Origin: a virus
Reading direction: 5' to 3' (one strand)
IMG/VR virus record: IMGVR_UViG_3300042897_000614
Location: 1 to 48,341 of that record
DNA length: 48,341 bases
The notes beneath the pieces were generated by a model. The model did no database searches. It worked only from the letters and a program-made list of their open reading frames with translations, and was not told the DNA's origin. How positions within the stretch are numbered: position 1 is the stretch's first letter; the number at the start of each line of letters is the position of its first letter. Both the position numbers and the translations under genes were made by a program. This document shows positions 21,866-31,293 of this stretch, piece after piece.

Positions 21866-22267
21866 ATGGGTGTATTATCTAATAATTACGCACAAATAAT
21901 TCCAGGAGCTTTAATTTCTGCGAGTTATGTTTCTGATATATATAATGTATTATTAGGATCAGCTGTTGAATCAATAAGTTTAAGTGGATCGTTATCAGTA
22001 AATGGATCTATAACAGTAACATCAGGAATAATATACGGTTCATTAAGTGGAAATGCAAGTACATCGACATCGGCATCATATGCTGTTAATTGTACAACTG
22101 CATCATTCGCTAAAACTGCTTCATTTTTAACAGCAACTAACATATTAACAATAACACCCGTACATCCATTACCGACTAACATGTTAACAGGATCATTTGC
22201 TGTATCTGCTAGTATACCACCAAAACCATATTTTTGGGATGGTACTGATTGGAATGCGTTATATTAA
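21866..22267 (+). CDS. Short fibre-like or connector protein, 133 aa
   Basis: Small beta-rich protein. Residues 30-55 are Ser/Gly/Ile-rich strands. Residues 64-90 contain alternating SASYAV, TASFAK and TASFLT motifs, the same 'TASYA' type of segment found in the 1868-aa fibre. The C-terminus (KPYFWDGTDWNALY) has the F-W-D-G-T-x-W-x-A-L-Y pattern of fibre-associated caps. It follows the gp6-like gene, where T4-like phages often place a wedge-to-fibre adaptor. A role as short fibre or adaptor is inferred. Confidence 0.65.
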   Translation: MGVLSNNYAQIIPGALISASYVSDIYNVLLGSAVESISLSGSLSVNGSITVTSGIIYGSLSGNASTSTSASYAVNCTTASFAKTASFLTATNILTITPVHPLPTNMLTGSFAVSASIPPKPYFWDGTDWNALY

Positions 22268-22279
22268 AAAAGGAAATAA

Positions 22280-23461
22280 ATGTTTAGAATATTTTATGCA
22301 GAAAATGATGCAGCTATATATGAATCATCAGAAACAGCTAATACCGGTTTAGATGAACTTTTAGAAATTGGTAAACAATTAGGAACAGATGGTGAAACAT
22401 TGTTTAAATCTAGATCTATTGTTAAATTTGATATGTCAGAAATCAATGCAACACTTTCTAAATATTCAGAAACCTTAGATAATTGTAAATTTGTATTACA
22501 ATTATATACTACACATGCAAAAAATTTACCTTCAGATTTTACTATAAATGCAAAATTAGTTGGGCAACCATGGATTAATGGTACTGGATTTAGTTCAGAT
22601 GTACCAGCAAAAACTGATGGGATACAATGGGTCGAACCATTGAGCTCGTGGGCGATGGGTGGTAAATCTGGATCACTATGGATATCTAGTAGCCAAAATG
22701 TACAAGTTAATAATTCATCAATATATGTATCTGGATCTGGTACTGGTGGTAGTTGGTATTACCAATCTGGATCAGCATCATTTAATATTAATAATTTTAA
22801 TCAATCATTTTTTATTCAACCGGGTTTATCTACTACTGAGAATTCTACTACTAGGCCAACTGATATCACAATGGATGTTACTGATGCTGTAAAATTGTGG
22901 ATTAATGGAAGTGGTGGTAATACAATTGCAAATAACGGGTTTATACTAAAATTTTCAGATGCAGATGAAACAAATCCAAATGTATCTGGCGTTATTCGTT
23001 ATTTTAGTAGAGAAACACATACAATATATGTACCTCGTTTAGTAATGTATTTTGATAACAGTACATTTAATACAGGTGCATTATCTGCAGTTAATTTAGA
23101 ATCATATACTATATATTCAAATGCTAAACCGGAATATAATGATAATGAAATAACAAAAATTAGATTGTATACTAGAGATAAATATCCACAAAAATCTCCA
23201 ACAAATTTGTTTCCAATAACTACGGTTAAGTATTTACCAGCAACAACATATTATACAGTATTAGATGCCGCTACAGATGAAGTCATAATTCCATATGATG
23301 ATATTTATACTAAAGTAAGTTGTGATTCTACAAGCAATTTTATCTATATAGATATGAATGGCTTTATGCCAGAACGTTATTATAGAATAAAATATAAAAT
23401 TGTAGATGGGTTTACTGAACAATATATAACAGATTCTGTATATTTTAAAGTTGTTAGATAA
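22280..23461 (+). CDS. DNRLRE-like beta-sandwich virion protein, 393 aa
   Basis: The opening (YAENDAAIYESSETANTGLD, then GETLFKSRSIVKFDMSEINA) follows the DNRLRE pattern of surface beta-sandwich domains: D-A-x-I-Y-E, N-T-G-x-D, and R-S-x-V-K-F-D. Around residues 190-260 comes DITMDVTDAVKLWING and a strand-rich core, then a second beta domain. Such domains are often carbohydrate- or surface-binding. The position after the gp6-like and adaptor genes suggests a baseplate-attached adhesin or wedge part. It starts 12 bases after the preceding stop. Confidence 0.65.
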   Translation: MFRIFYAENDAAIYESSETANTGLDELLEIGKQLGTDGETLFKSRSIVKFDMSEINATLSKYSETLDNCKFVLQLYTTHAKNLPSDFTINAKLVGQPWINGTGFSSDVPAKTDGIQWVEPLSSWAMGGKSGSLWISSSQNVQVNNSSIYVSGSGTGGSWYYQSGSASFNINNFNQSFFIQPGLSTTENSTTRPTDITMDVTDAVKLWINGSGGNTIANNGFILKFSDADETNPNVSGVIRYFSRETHTIYVPRLVMYFDNSTFNTGALSAVNLESYTIYSNAKPEYNDNEITKIRLYTRDKYPQKSPTNLFPITTVKYLPATTYYTVLDAATDEVIIPYDDIYTKVSCDSTSNFIYIDMNGFMPERYYRIKYKIVDGFTEQYITDSVYFKVVR

Positions 23462-23471
23462 TATCTAGATT

Positions 23472-24236
23472 ATGATACATAAAATTCAATATTTACGAAC
23501 ATTACCAGTTGCTGGTATGGGTGCAACAACGGGTTGGACAGATAAAGATTTATCACCGGATCCTATAGATCCAAATATTCCACCAGATCCATTTCCACCA
23601 TTTGTTGATCCTGATATTCCTCCAGAAGATCCTCGGCCAGCACCGCCGGTGACATATTCTGGACCAAATTTTGCTCTTAGAACGTGGGATACATATTTTG
23701 ATGGCATTATTAATTCTTTTTATTTAGCATTTCGAGATAACGGTGTTAATACAGTTGAGTGTTTGTTGTCAGATGAAAATTCAGCAGGTATTACTATTGA
23801 TGCATCGGCTATGAAAGTGACTAAAATAATTCCTAGTTTAACGTGGCCAAGTTATATTGAACAAGCATCTGGTATTTCACAAATAAATAATTATTTAAAT
23901 ACTAGTATAGCTAATGCTAAACAGAAAATAAGTGATATACGAACTACTAATAATAAAATAGTTAATGATAATCGAATAGCTGCTCAAAAAATACAAGATG
24001 AAAAAGATTTACAAGCGTTAAAAGATCAAGAGGCTTTAAATGCAAAAATAGAAAAAGATCGTTTAGATGTTATAAAAAATGAATTATTTAAATTAGGCGA
24101 AACGATATCTATGTTAGATGCACAAAATCCGTTAACAATTGGTCGGAAATTGGTTAACGGATTAGAATATATATCAAATAAAAAAGATGTGCATACTAGA
24201 GATGAAGCTGGTAATATAATAGTAACTAAACAGTAA
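23472..24236 (+). CDS. Proline-rich plus coiled-coil virion protein, 254 aa
   Basis: Residues 28-62 are a striking Pro/Asp-rich run of PDP, PPD and DIPPED units, which must be an extended stiff linker. Residues 65-130 look folded. Residues 130-225 form a long charged coiled coil (KQKISDIRTTNNKIVNDN, IQDEKDLQALKDQEALNAKI). No known family is recognised. The start motif MIHKIQYLRTLP resembles the start of the 30039 protein (MINKIQNLRNRS), hinting at a shared docking peptide. It is in a tight operon with neighbours. Confidence 0.65.
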   Translation: MIHKIQYLRTLPVAGMGATTGWTDKDLSPDPIDPNIPPDPFPPFVDPDIPPEDPRPAPPVTYSGPNFALRTWDTYFDGIINSFYLAFRDNGVNTVECLLSDENSAGITIDASAMKVTKIIPSLTWPSYIEQASGISQINNYLNTSIANAKQKISDIRTTNNKIVNDNRIAAQKIQDEKDLQALKDQEALNAKIEKDRLDVIKNELFKLGETISMLDAQNPLTIGRKLVNGLEYISNKKDVHTRDEAGNIIVTKQ

Positions 24237-24240
24237 TATA

Positions 24241-25776
24241 ATGAGTAAATTATTAATAATTAATGGGATAACATATGAAGTTTCATCAAGTAAACTACAA
24301 TATGCAATTGATACTCAGTTCAATTATTTTAAGTTCCCGCCTCGTATTAAATCAGTAACACCGAGTGACGCATTGGATTTAGGTGACACATTAGATACGA
24401 TTGATATAGTATCTGCTCAATATTATATTAGTGAGGATGCTGGCCAGCCAGTATCACCTGGATCAGAAGCAATAGTATATCGAGCAGGTGATTACAGTAC
24501 TGATGTTTATAATACAATATTACCAGATGGTCGTAAAAACCCAACATTCCCACTTGGGTATACTGTCTATCAACAATCAAATGATAAACGGGATCACGGT
24601 GGATGGCTCATACCTACTAAATTAGATATGGGTGCTGTTATAAACGGTGAACCATTAGTAAAACCGAATACGTTTATAGTAACCCCTGAAATGATAGAGT
24701 TGGGTGAAAATATATATTTTAATATACAGGTAGCGATGCGTGTATCATTAAATGAAGGATGGGTAAATATACAGGAATCGGAAAATCCATTAGCTGTGAT
24801 CACGCCTGGTAGTTTAGCTGAATATGAGTCATATTCTCGAATAGCAGTACCTAGGCCATACGAGAACTTTACATGGGAAACAGGTTTTGATAATACCTAC
24901 AATTTTGATAACATGACCTATGATATGGATAAATTATCCCCGTGGTATAACAAGTATGCGCCTTATGTACGAAGTAACTGGTTTAATGAGAATGTGCTTC
25001 AACAGACACATAAATTAGCTATACAAAATTCAGTATTAGTAGAATTACGTGTTCATAATGCAGCGGATGGTGAAGCTGCAGTTGCAGTTAAGAAACAAAC
25101 GTTAGGTGCGTTAGCTGGTACGTTTGATCCGAAGCCATCAATGGAAAAGGTTTGGTATAGTTCAAAAGCGGTGAATGATGTGAATTTAACTGATCCGAAG
25201 TTCGATTTCCGTACTTACAATGCTGGATGGGAAATAGAATTAGAGATTAATACGTTAATTCAACAAATCAGTAAATTTGATGAACAATATAAATCACTTA
25301 ATACTATATATAATAATTTATTAACATTTATATCAGACCGTAGTACAACAACTCAATTAAATGAATTAGCAACAGCTAAGACAAATTTAGAAAATTCACA
25401 AATAGAGTTAAATAATGCAGTTACCCAATTGGATAACAAACAAAAACAACTTAAAAACGCAAGAGTAGCAGTTTTAAATGGTAAGTATAATCCATATCAA
25501 CAACCGACATATAAATCATTAAGTTCAGGTGTATATGGACCTGATTTCTTTTATGATGTAGAAAAACTACATCCTGTTAAATCTAATAATCCAGCTGGTA
25601 TATCTAATCGCGATAACATGTTGTATAAGATAAAATATATGATAGATATAAAAAAAGCTAAACCATATGATGAATATTATATCGAAACAAGTGCCGGTAC
25701 ACCATATAATTTATTATATAAAGATCGTACATATTGGCAAATTGTACCACAATCAAAACTATCAACTTTAATATAA
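24241..25776 (+). CDS. Baseplate wedge/tail protein, 511 aa
   Basis: Not assigned to a specific family. Residues 1-270 are mixed beta with many aromatics (NFTWETGFDNTYNFDNMTYD). Residues 335-405 form a Gln/Asn/Leu-rich coiled coil (LNELATAKTNLENSQIELNN, VTQLDNKQKQLKNARV), and the end is folded again, with YDEYYIETSAGTPYNLLYKD. It starts 4 bases after the preceding gene and ends 17 before the largest wedge-like gene. A wedge part equivalent to T4 gp7/gp8/gp10 in place, not in sequence, is likely. Confidence 0.65.
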   Translation: MSKLLIINGITYEVSSSKLQYAIDTQFNYFKFPPRIKSVTPSDALDLGDTLDTIDIVSAQYYISEDAGQPVSPGSEAIVYRAGDYSTDVYNTILPDGRKNPTFPLGYTVYQQSNDKRDHGGWLIPTKLDMGAVINGEPLVKPNTFIVTPEMIELGENIYFNIQVAMRVSLNEGWVNIQESENPLAVITPGSLAEYESYSRIAVPRPYENFTWETGFDNTYNFDNMTYDMDKLSPWYNKYAPYVRSNWFNENVLQQTHKLAIQNSVLVELRVHNAADGEAAVAVKKQTLGALAGTFDPKPSMEKVWYSSKAVNDVNLTDPKFDFRTYNAGWEIELEINTLIQQISKFDEQYKSLNTIYNNLLTFISDRSTTTQLNELATAKTNLENSQIELNNAVTQLDNKQKQLKNARVAVLNGKYNPYQQPTYKSLSSGVYGPDFFYDVEKLHPVKSNNPAGISNRDNMLYKIKYMIDIKKAKPYDEYYIETSAGTPYNLLYKDRTYWQIVPQSKLSTLI

Positions 25777-25793
25777 TTAATAGATATTAGAAT

Positions 25794-28700
25794 ATGTTAA
25801 ATCAATATAAAAATTTAAATCAAATAATAAATACTAATTATGCAATAATTGGCGATCGTTTCGATTTAACAGATCATAATTTAATTGATGATGCTATATC
25901 GTTAAAGGAAGTTCCGAATATCGGTAAGGGTCGAGTTGAATTGCATATATATTCTAACCAAACATGGATTACCGGTAATCATATAGTTGATAATATACAA
26001 AATAATGTACAATTGTATTCAACAGCCTCAGGTATATCAACACCAATAAATTTAGGTACATATCCAATTGGAATTGACATATATAATGAATTATCAAATT
26101 TAAAATTAAATTCTGGTAATTTTAGAATCGTTGTTAATTTTTTTAACGATTTAATAGGTAGTTATAATAATCCATTTATATTTATTGATGAAATTTCCCC
26201 AGATCGTACTGAATTAAAATTACGTATAACTACGTTAGATAATGTTATTAATAAAATGCAAGTTACATATTTTATTAAAACAGTACATCAAGTCAATCCG
26301 ATTACGTTAGATCCAAAATTTATATCTCATCAGTTTACTGACCCGATTCATAAAACATATTTATTAAATTTTAGTAGAAATAAAATATTAAAATTTATTA
26401 ATAGTGTTGTTATTGATGGTGAATTTTTATATGTTAAGTTACAAGACCCTGCTCCTGATTTTGTTACACCAAAATTAAAATGTTGGGTAACTGAAGAGTT
26501 ACGATATCCATATATAGATCGTATTTCATTACAGGAAATACTAGCCGGAATAACCTATAACACGTTATCTAATGCAAATTGGGATGCTTATCAATCATAT
26601 AATGTATCATCAGAAACTGGTATTAAAAATTGGAATAGTTTATTAGGATCATCTGTACAGACATCTCAAGAAATTGTTGATTCATATTTTTCTGGTAGTT
26701 TATCTGGAGTTAAATTGAATATTGATTATTCTGATTTTAATAATTTTGTATTTTATAGTTCAGCTGAAGCACGATTAACTAATTTTAAATATAAATTAGA
26801 ATTATTAGAATATTATACAACACAAATTAATACATTAGCATTAGTATCAGGTTCGACCGCTACAACTAATATTAATGATTATAAATTAAATAAAACAAAT
26901 TTAATTGGCGGATTTGATGGATTTGAAAAATATTTATATTATCAATCATCATCTAAATTACATACGTATGACGTACCACACGAATCGCCGAATGTAGCTA
27001 ATGTAACTGGTAGTTATGTAAAACCATTACCTAAATCTAATACAACATATCCATATACAATATACCCGGTAACTAGTAGTCAATTTGTAAATTGGTATGA
27101 TAATTTAATTGCAACATCATCGTTATATGATTCGTTAAATTTAAATAAGTTAACAACTACATTACCGCAAACCGTATTAACAAATGAAACCAATACAGAT
27201 GTAATTACATTTGTTGATATGTTAGGACATCATTTTGATATATTGTATATGTATATTAATCATATGTCGTCTATTAATAAACGTGATGAAAATCCAAAAC
27301 TAGGAATGCCAGGTGAATTATTATATTCTGTAGCAAAACAGTTTGGTTGGAGTTTACAAGATGGTAATCAACATCATGATTTATGGCAATATGCATTGGG
27401 GACTGATGCATCGGGTATTCCATTAACCGGAAGTAATTCAGTAGGAGACCCATCTGTACCTAGTCATGATCTAACCCATGCCGTATGGCGCCGTATTGTT
27501 AACAATTTACCATTATTATTAAAATCTAAGGGTACTAAGAGAAGCGTACAAGCATTATTAAATTGTTATGGTATCCCACAATCCATGATTAGCATTAATG
27601 AATATGGCGGACCCGCTAGCACGGATAATATACCAATTTATGAAAAATTACAATTTAATTATGCATTAGATTTAATTAATAATGCAACCGGTACTGTAAA
27701 TATTAATTATAATAGTTCTAGTACAGTTAATTCCATGGAATTACGTTTTAAAACAGATGATGTACTCACATACCCGACGTTGCCTAATTCAATGAATTTA
27801 ATTACCATATCTGGTAGTCGACTTAATGTAAAATTAAATTATACTAGAGGTACATTAGGTACTTTAACTATATATGATCATAATTTTAATACAGCTACTA
27901 CAAATGAAATTGAATTATTTGACGGTAACTGGTTGTCAATGTTAATTAGAAAAAATGGTACTAACTTAGATTTACATGTAAAAAAAGCTAAATATGGTAA
28001 AATTGTTGCTGCCGTATCTGCATCAATAAGTGGTTCATTTCCTACGAATGGACGTATAGAATTAGGCGGTATTGAAACAGGTGTATCTCGTTTACGTGGA
28101 CAATTGCAAGAATTACGATTATGGTCTAGTAGTTTAAATGTATCAGTATTTGATAATCATGTAAAAGCACCATCTGCTTATACGTCTAACATAAATACAT
28201 ATAATGAATTAATTTATAGATTACCACTAACACAAAAAATTAATCATTCATTAACTAGTAGTCTAAGAGGAGTACAGCCAATATCATCTAGTATATCAGC
28301 ATCATTTGCAAATTGGTCAACTGCTTCACCATATGATTCATTGGAAGAAACACAATATTTTGATTCAACATCTGCTGGTAATAATACGTATAATGATAAT
28401 AAAATTCGAATCGAATCTAGTTATTTAAATGGTCAGTTAGATGTTAAGCAAAAGGCAGAAGTAAGTCAGTATGATACAGCTCCATATGATTCTAATCGAG
28501 TAGGTATATACTTTTCACCGCAAACAATGATTGATGAAGATATTATAGCTCACATGGGTTATATTAATATCAGTGATTATATTGGTGATATTGATAATAC
28601 TACAAAAACATCATATCCAGATCTTATAAAATTATCAAATCAATATTATAAAAAATATGAAGCAAAATCTGATTTTAATTCATATATACGAATATTTAAA

Positions 28701-29336
28701 CAATTCGATATGTCATTTTTTCAGCAATTGGATCAATTATTACCTGCTCGATCTAATGGATTAACTGGATTAGTTATACAGCCTACTTTATTGGAACGTA
28801 ATAAAGCTACTATATTACCTATTGTTAATATTGAACATAAATCGTACAATGCTAAAGTAAATCTTAATAAAATTACTAGTATAAGTGCTGGTTATATACC
28901 ATATACCGCTGTTACTACTAAAAATGTTAAAACGGGGATAGTAACAATTACAGCAAATACAAAACCACCAATGGTAGGAGCTGTTGTAATAATACCACAA
29001 GGTGCATCAATTACACCACCTCCGCCACTACCGACGTCGCCGATTACTAATGTTACTGGCAGTTCAAACCCACCGACATCAGCATTCAATCCAGCGGGAA
29101 CTCAATTAAATGCACCTGGTGTTAATTTACCGACATCGACTGGTGGTGCACCGATTATACAAATTACAACATTAATTAATCCATCACCAACTATAATATA
29201 TAACGGTGGCACTACGGGTAAAGGTGTATATACTAAATTTGGAAGTGGAACGTTTGCTACAACATTAGCAGCTAGAACAGCATATATTGCAGCTCAATCA
29301 ATATATACGGCACCTGGAACTGATCCATTTGAATAA
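25794..29336 (+). CDS. Large baseplate/tail protein with LamG-like domain, 1180 aa
   Basis: A very large virion protein. Residues 475-500 (MLGHHFDILYMYINHMSSI) and the following AVWRRIVNNLPLLLKSKGTK block, with NCYGIP after it, recall P2 gpI / T4 wedge-type tail proteins. Residues 640-785 read as a concanavalin A/LamG sandwich: SMELRFKTDDV, GNWLSMLIRKNGTNLDLHV, GRIELGG, QLQELRLWSSSLN. Residues 900-1030 are helical, and the last 110 residues are Pro/Thr/Gly-rich and flexible. The LamG part probably binds host glycans or mediates wedge-fibre contact. Confidence 0.72.
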   Translation: MLNQYKNLNQIINTNYAIIGDRFDLTDHNLIDDAISLKEVPNIGKGRVELHIYSNQTWITGNHIVDNIQNNVQLYSTASGISTPINLGTYPIGIDIYNELSNLKLNSGNFRIVVNFFNDLIGSYNNPFIFIDEISPDRTELKLRITTLDNVINKMQVTYFIKTVHQVNPITLDPKFISHQFTDPIHKTYLLNFSRNKILKFINSVVIDGEFLYVKLQDPAPDFVTPKLKCWVTEELRYPYIDRISLQEILAGITYNTLSNANWDAYQSYNVSSETGIKNWNSLLGSSVQTSQEIVDSYFSGSLSGVKLNIDYSDFNNFVFYSSAEARLTNFKYKLELLEYYTTQINTLALVSGSTATTNINDYKLNKTNLIGGFDGFEKYLYYQSSSKLHTYDVPHESPNVANVTGSYVKPLPKSNTTYPYTIYPVTSSQFVNWYDNLIATSSLYDSLNLNKLTTTLPQTVLTNETNTDVITFVDMLGHHFDILYMYINHMSSINKRDENPKLGMPGELLYSVAKQFGWSLQDGNQHHDLWQYALGTDASGIPLTGSNSVGDPSVPSHDLTHAVWRRIVNNLPLLLKSKGTKRSVQALLNCYGIPQSMISINEYGGPASTDNIPIYEKLQFNYALDLINNATGTVNINYNSSSTVNSMELRFKTDDVLTYPTLPNSMNLITISGSRLNVKLNYTRGTLGTLTIYDHNFNTATTNEIELFDGNWLSMLIRKNGTNLDLHVKKAKYGKIVAAVSASISGSFPTNGRIELGGIETGVSRLRGQLQELRLWSSSLNVSVFDNHVKAPSAYTSNINTYNELIYRLPLTQKINHSLTSSLRGVQPISSSISASFANWSTASPYDSLEETQYFDSTSAGNNTYNDNKIRIESSYLNGQLDVKQKAEVSQYDTAPYDSNRVGIYFSPQTMIDEDIIAHMGYINISDYIGDIDNTTKTSYPDLIKLSNQYYKKYEAKSDFNSYIRIFKQFDMSFFQQLDQLLPARSNGLTGLVIQPTLLERNKATILPIVNIEHKSYNAKVNLNKITSISAGYIPYTAVTTKNVKTGIVTITANTKPPMVGAVVIIPQGASITPPPPLPTSPITNVTGSSNPPTSAFNPAGTQLNAPGVNLPTSTGGAPIIQITTLINPSPTIIYNGGTTGKGVYTKFGSGTFATTLAARTAYIAAQSIYTAPGTDPFE

Positions 29337-29363
29337 ATAATTAATATAAATTTACAATAACAA

Positions 29364-29371
29364 TATTTATT
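29364..29371 (+). promoter_or_regulatory. Late box TATTTATT
   Basis: A one-mismatch box, 25 bases before the ATG at 29389. Confidence 0.55.
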
Positions 29372-29388
29372 AATAAAAAAGAAACAAT

Positions 29389-30021
29389 ATGGGATATTTA
29401 GATAATTCTAGTGTTACGGTCGATGCGATACTAACACTTAAAGGTAGAGAATTGCTAGCAAAAGGCGATAGCGAATTTAATATTACTCAATTTGCATTAG
29501 GCGATGATGAAGTTGATTATAACTTATGGAATCCTAGCAATCCAGCTGGATCTGATTTTTTTGGTGCTGTTATAGAAAATATGCCAATATTAGAAGCAAT
29601 TCCAGATGAGTCACAAGCGCTTCGTTATAAACTAATTACTTTACCAAAAAGTAGTTATTCGATACCAGTAGTAACGGTTAGTGGCGCGACTACTATTACA
29701 TTAACAACTGCCGGCCAATCTAATACAATTGTACCTAATACTAATAATGGTGGAAATGCATCATTAGGATATACGGCGATACTTTCTGATACAGCCGTAT
29801 GTAGTATACAAGCTTCGAAGCCATTAACATCAAAATTTATACCAACTGTTCCTAGATATTTAGGTGATAGTGCCGATGCAACGTCACAAGCTGTTGCTGG
29901 TTTTGAATTTACAATTATAGCTAAACAACAACCGGTTGAAACTAAGACAGCTACTATAACTATCATTGCAAATGAAACAGGTGGTAGTACTACTATTACC
30001 GTAACTGTTAACAAAATGTAA
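29389..30021 (+). CDS. Virion structural protein, 210 aa
   Basis: The N-terminal half (SVTVDAILTLKGRELLAKGD, then NITQFALGDDEVDYNLWNP) matches a type of protein common in tail regions of T4-like environmental phages, with the L-T-x-K-G-R-E-L-L-A signature. From residue 100 it reads as an Ig-like beta domain (PVVTVSGATTITLT, ATITIIANETGGSTTITV). It has its own late box and starts the second adhesin operon. Exact role is unknown. Confidence 0.7.
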   Translation: MGYLDNSSVTVDAILTLKGRELLAKGDSEFNITQFALGDDEVDYNLWNPSNPAGSDFFGAVIENMPILEAIPDESQALRYKLITLPKSSYSIPVVTVSGATTITLTTAGQSNTIVPNTNNGGNASLGYTAILSDTAVCSIQASKPLTSKFIPTVPRYLGDSADATSQAVAGFEFTIIAKQQPVETKTATITIIANETGGSTTITVTVNKM

Positions 30022-30038
30022 ATAATTAAATAAATATT

Positions 30039-31226
30039 ATGATAAATAAAATTCAAAATTTAAGAAATCGATCGTCAGTCGGTCAAACGACCGGTACTAC
30101 TGCACCTGTATATACTGCGCAAGATATAATAGAGTATAATGCACTGTTAGCTAATGGTAAAGTATATACTAAATTCGATGGATCTAGTATAATTAAAGAT
30201 AACGTACAAAAAATTACCGGGCCTATTTGGAGTACTGGGTTAGCTAGTTTAACTACACATTTTACATCATCTACACAAACAAATTTGCAACGACAATATT
30301 ATGTAGATGTACAGAATGCATTGCCTAGTTTATCAGATTCATTTACTAATTATTCAATTGCATATGGAAATGCTGTAGGTAGTGGATCTGCAGTAAGTGG
30401 CGAAGTATCTGATACTCCGTCTAGAGCAATATATTCGCAATTTAAACAAATATTACTAGGACCAACTGATACTAGATTTACGACGTTTAATTCTGGTAGT
30501 ACTGACAGTATATATGTTATATCGTTTAAACGTAGTCAATTAAAAGAACGTTTAGATATTGGAAATTTTGAAATTCCATTAGCTAATATAACTAGTAGAT
30601 CTACTAACGCAACTGGTTCTGTTGCTATAGGATCAACTGTATTCACTGTAATAGATGATTCATCTATAGCATCATCTACGAAAGGCGAATATGGTAGAGT
30701 TTATAATTTAGTATCTGGTTCATTATTAGGTGGCGGTGTATATAAATCTGGTTCATTAGCTACGCCAGTTTATTATGGATTAGTATATCCAGATTATGGT
30801 ATTATTATATTAGATGGTAATCGTTTAGATCAACAATTAGGATTTAGAACAAATGTTAGTCAGAGTTCAGAAGGAAATAATCAGTTTGCATTATTCAGCT
30901 CAATATCTGGTTCTGCATTGGTTACAAACCCAACGACTAGTGCGCCATATGGTTTCCAAGCAAGAAATTCAGAAAAAATTACTAGTACTAGATATTTCGT
31001 AAATATTAAATCTGCAGATTATAACTTTTCAAACAACCCATCATATGTAACAGGTAGTGTCGGTACACTTTCGCAAACTTCATTTATAAATGACCCAAAA
31101 GTATATATAACAACTATAGGATTATATAATGAACGTACTGAATTATTAGCGGTTGCTAAATTAAGTAGACCTATATTAAAATCATTTGATAGAGAAGCTA
31201 ATATACAAGTTAAATTAGATTTCTAA
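30039..31226 (+). CDS. Virion protein with shared C-terminal module, 395 aa
   Basis: Beta-rich, Ser/Thr/Gly/Asn-rich protein typical of baseplate-distal parts. The start (MINKIQNLRNRS) is similar to the 23472 protein. The C-terminal 45 residues, beginning YITTIGLYNERTELLAVAKL at residue 356, are shared with the next gene (YITTIGLYNKHGQLLAVGKL), so both proteins probably dock at the same site by this module. No enzymatic motif. The gene ends before a bidirectional-looking terminator with a promoter inside it. Confidence 0.68.
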   Translation: MINKIQNLRNRSSVGQTTGTTAPVYTAQDIIEYNALLANGKVYTKFDGSSIIKDNVQKITGPIWSTGLASLTTHFTSSTQTNLQRQYYVDVQNALPSLSDSFTNYSIAYGNAVGSGSAVSGEVSDTPSRAIYSQFKQILLGPTDTRFTTFNSGSTDSIYVISFKRSQLKERLDIGNFEIPLANITSRSTNATGSVAIGSTVFTVIDDSSIASSTKGEYGRVYNLVSGSLLGGGVYKSGSLATPVYYGLVYPDYGIIILDGNRLDQQLGFRTNVSQSSEGNNQFALFSSISGSALVTNPTTSAPYGFQARNSEKITSTRYFVNIKSADYNFSNNPSYVTGSVGTLSQTSFINDPKVYITTIGLYNERTELLAVAKLSRPILKSFDREANIQVKLDF

Positions 31227-31251
31227 ATCAAAAAAAAACATCATAATTAGT

Positions 31252-31288
31252 AACCCGTTATATTTATATTAATATAACGGGTTTTTTT
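31252..31288 (+). terminator. Terminator with a late box in its loop
   Basis: The 12-bp perfect stem AACCCGTTATAT / ATATAACGGGTT (31252-31263 and 31272-31283) is followed by T residues up to 31288. The A run upstream (31229-31238) may allow function in both directions. The loop region contains TATTTATA. Confidence 0.85.
31261..31268 (+). promoter_or_regulatory. Late box TATTTATA inside a terminator
   Basis: An exact box, 33 bases before the ATG at 31294, located at the loop of the preceding terminator. Confidence 0.6.
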
Positions 31289-31293
31289 ATACT

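Noticed and set aside
29655-30056. 133-codon minus-strand frame opposite the 210-aa structural gene
   Set aside because: It is antisense to an Ig-like beta region rich in Thr and Val, which naturally gives long open antisense frames; no promoter or leader is seen.
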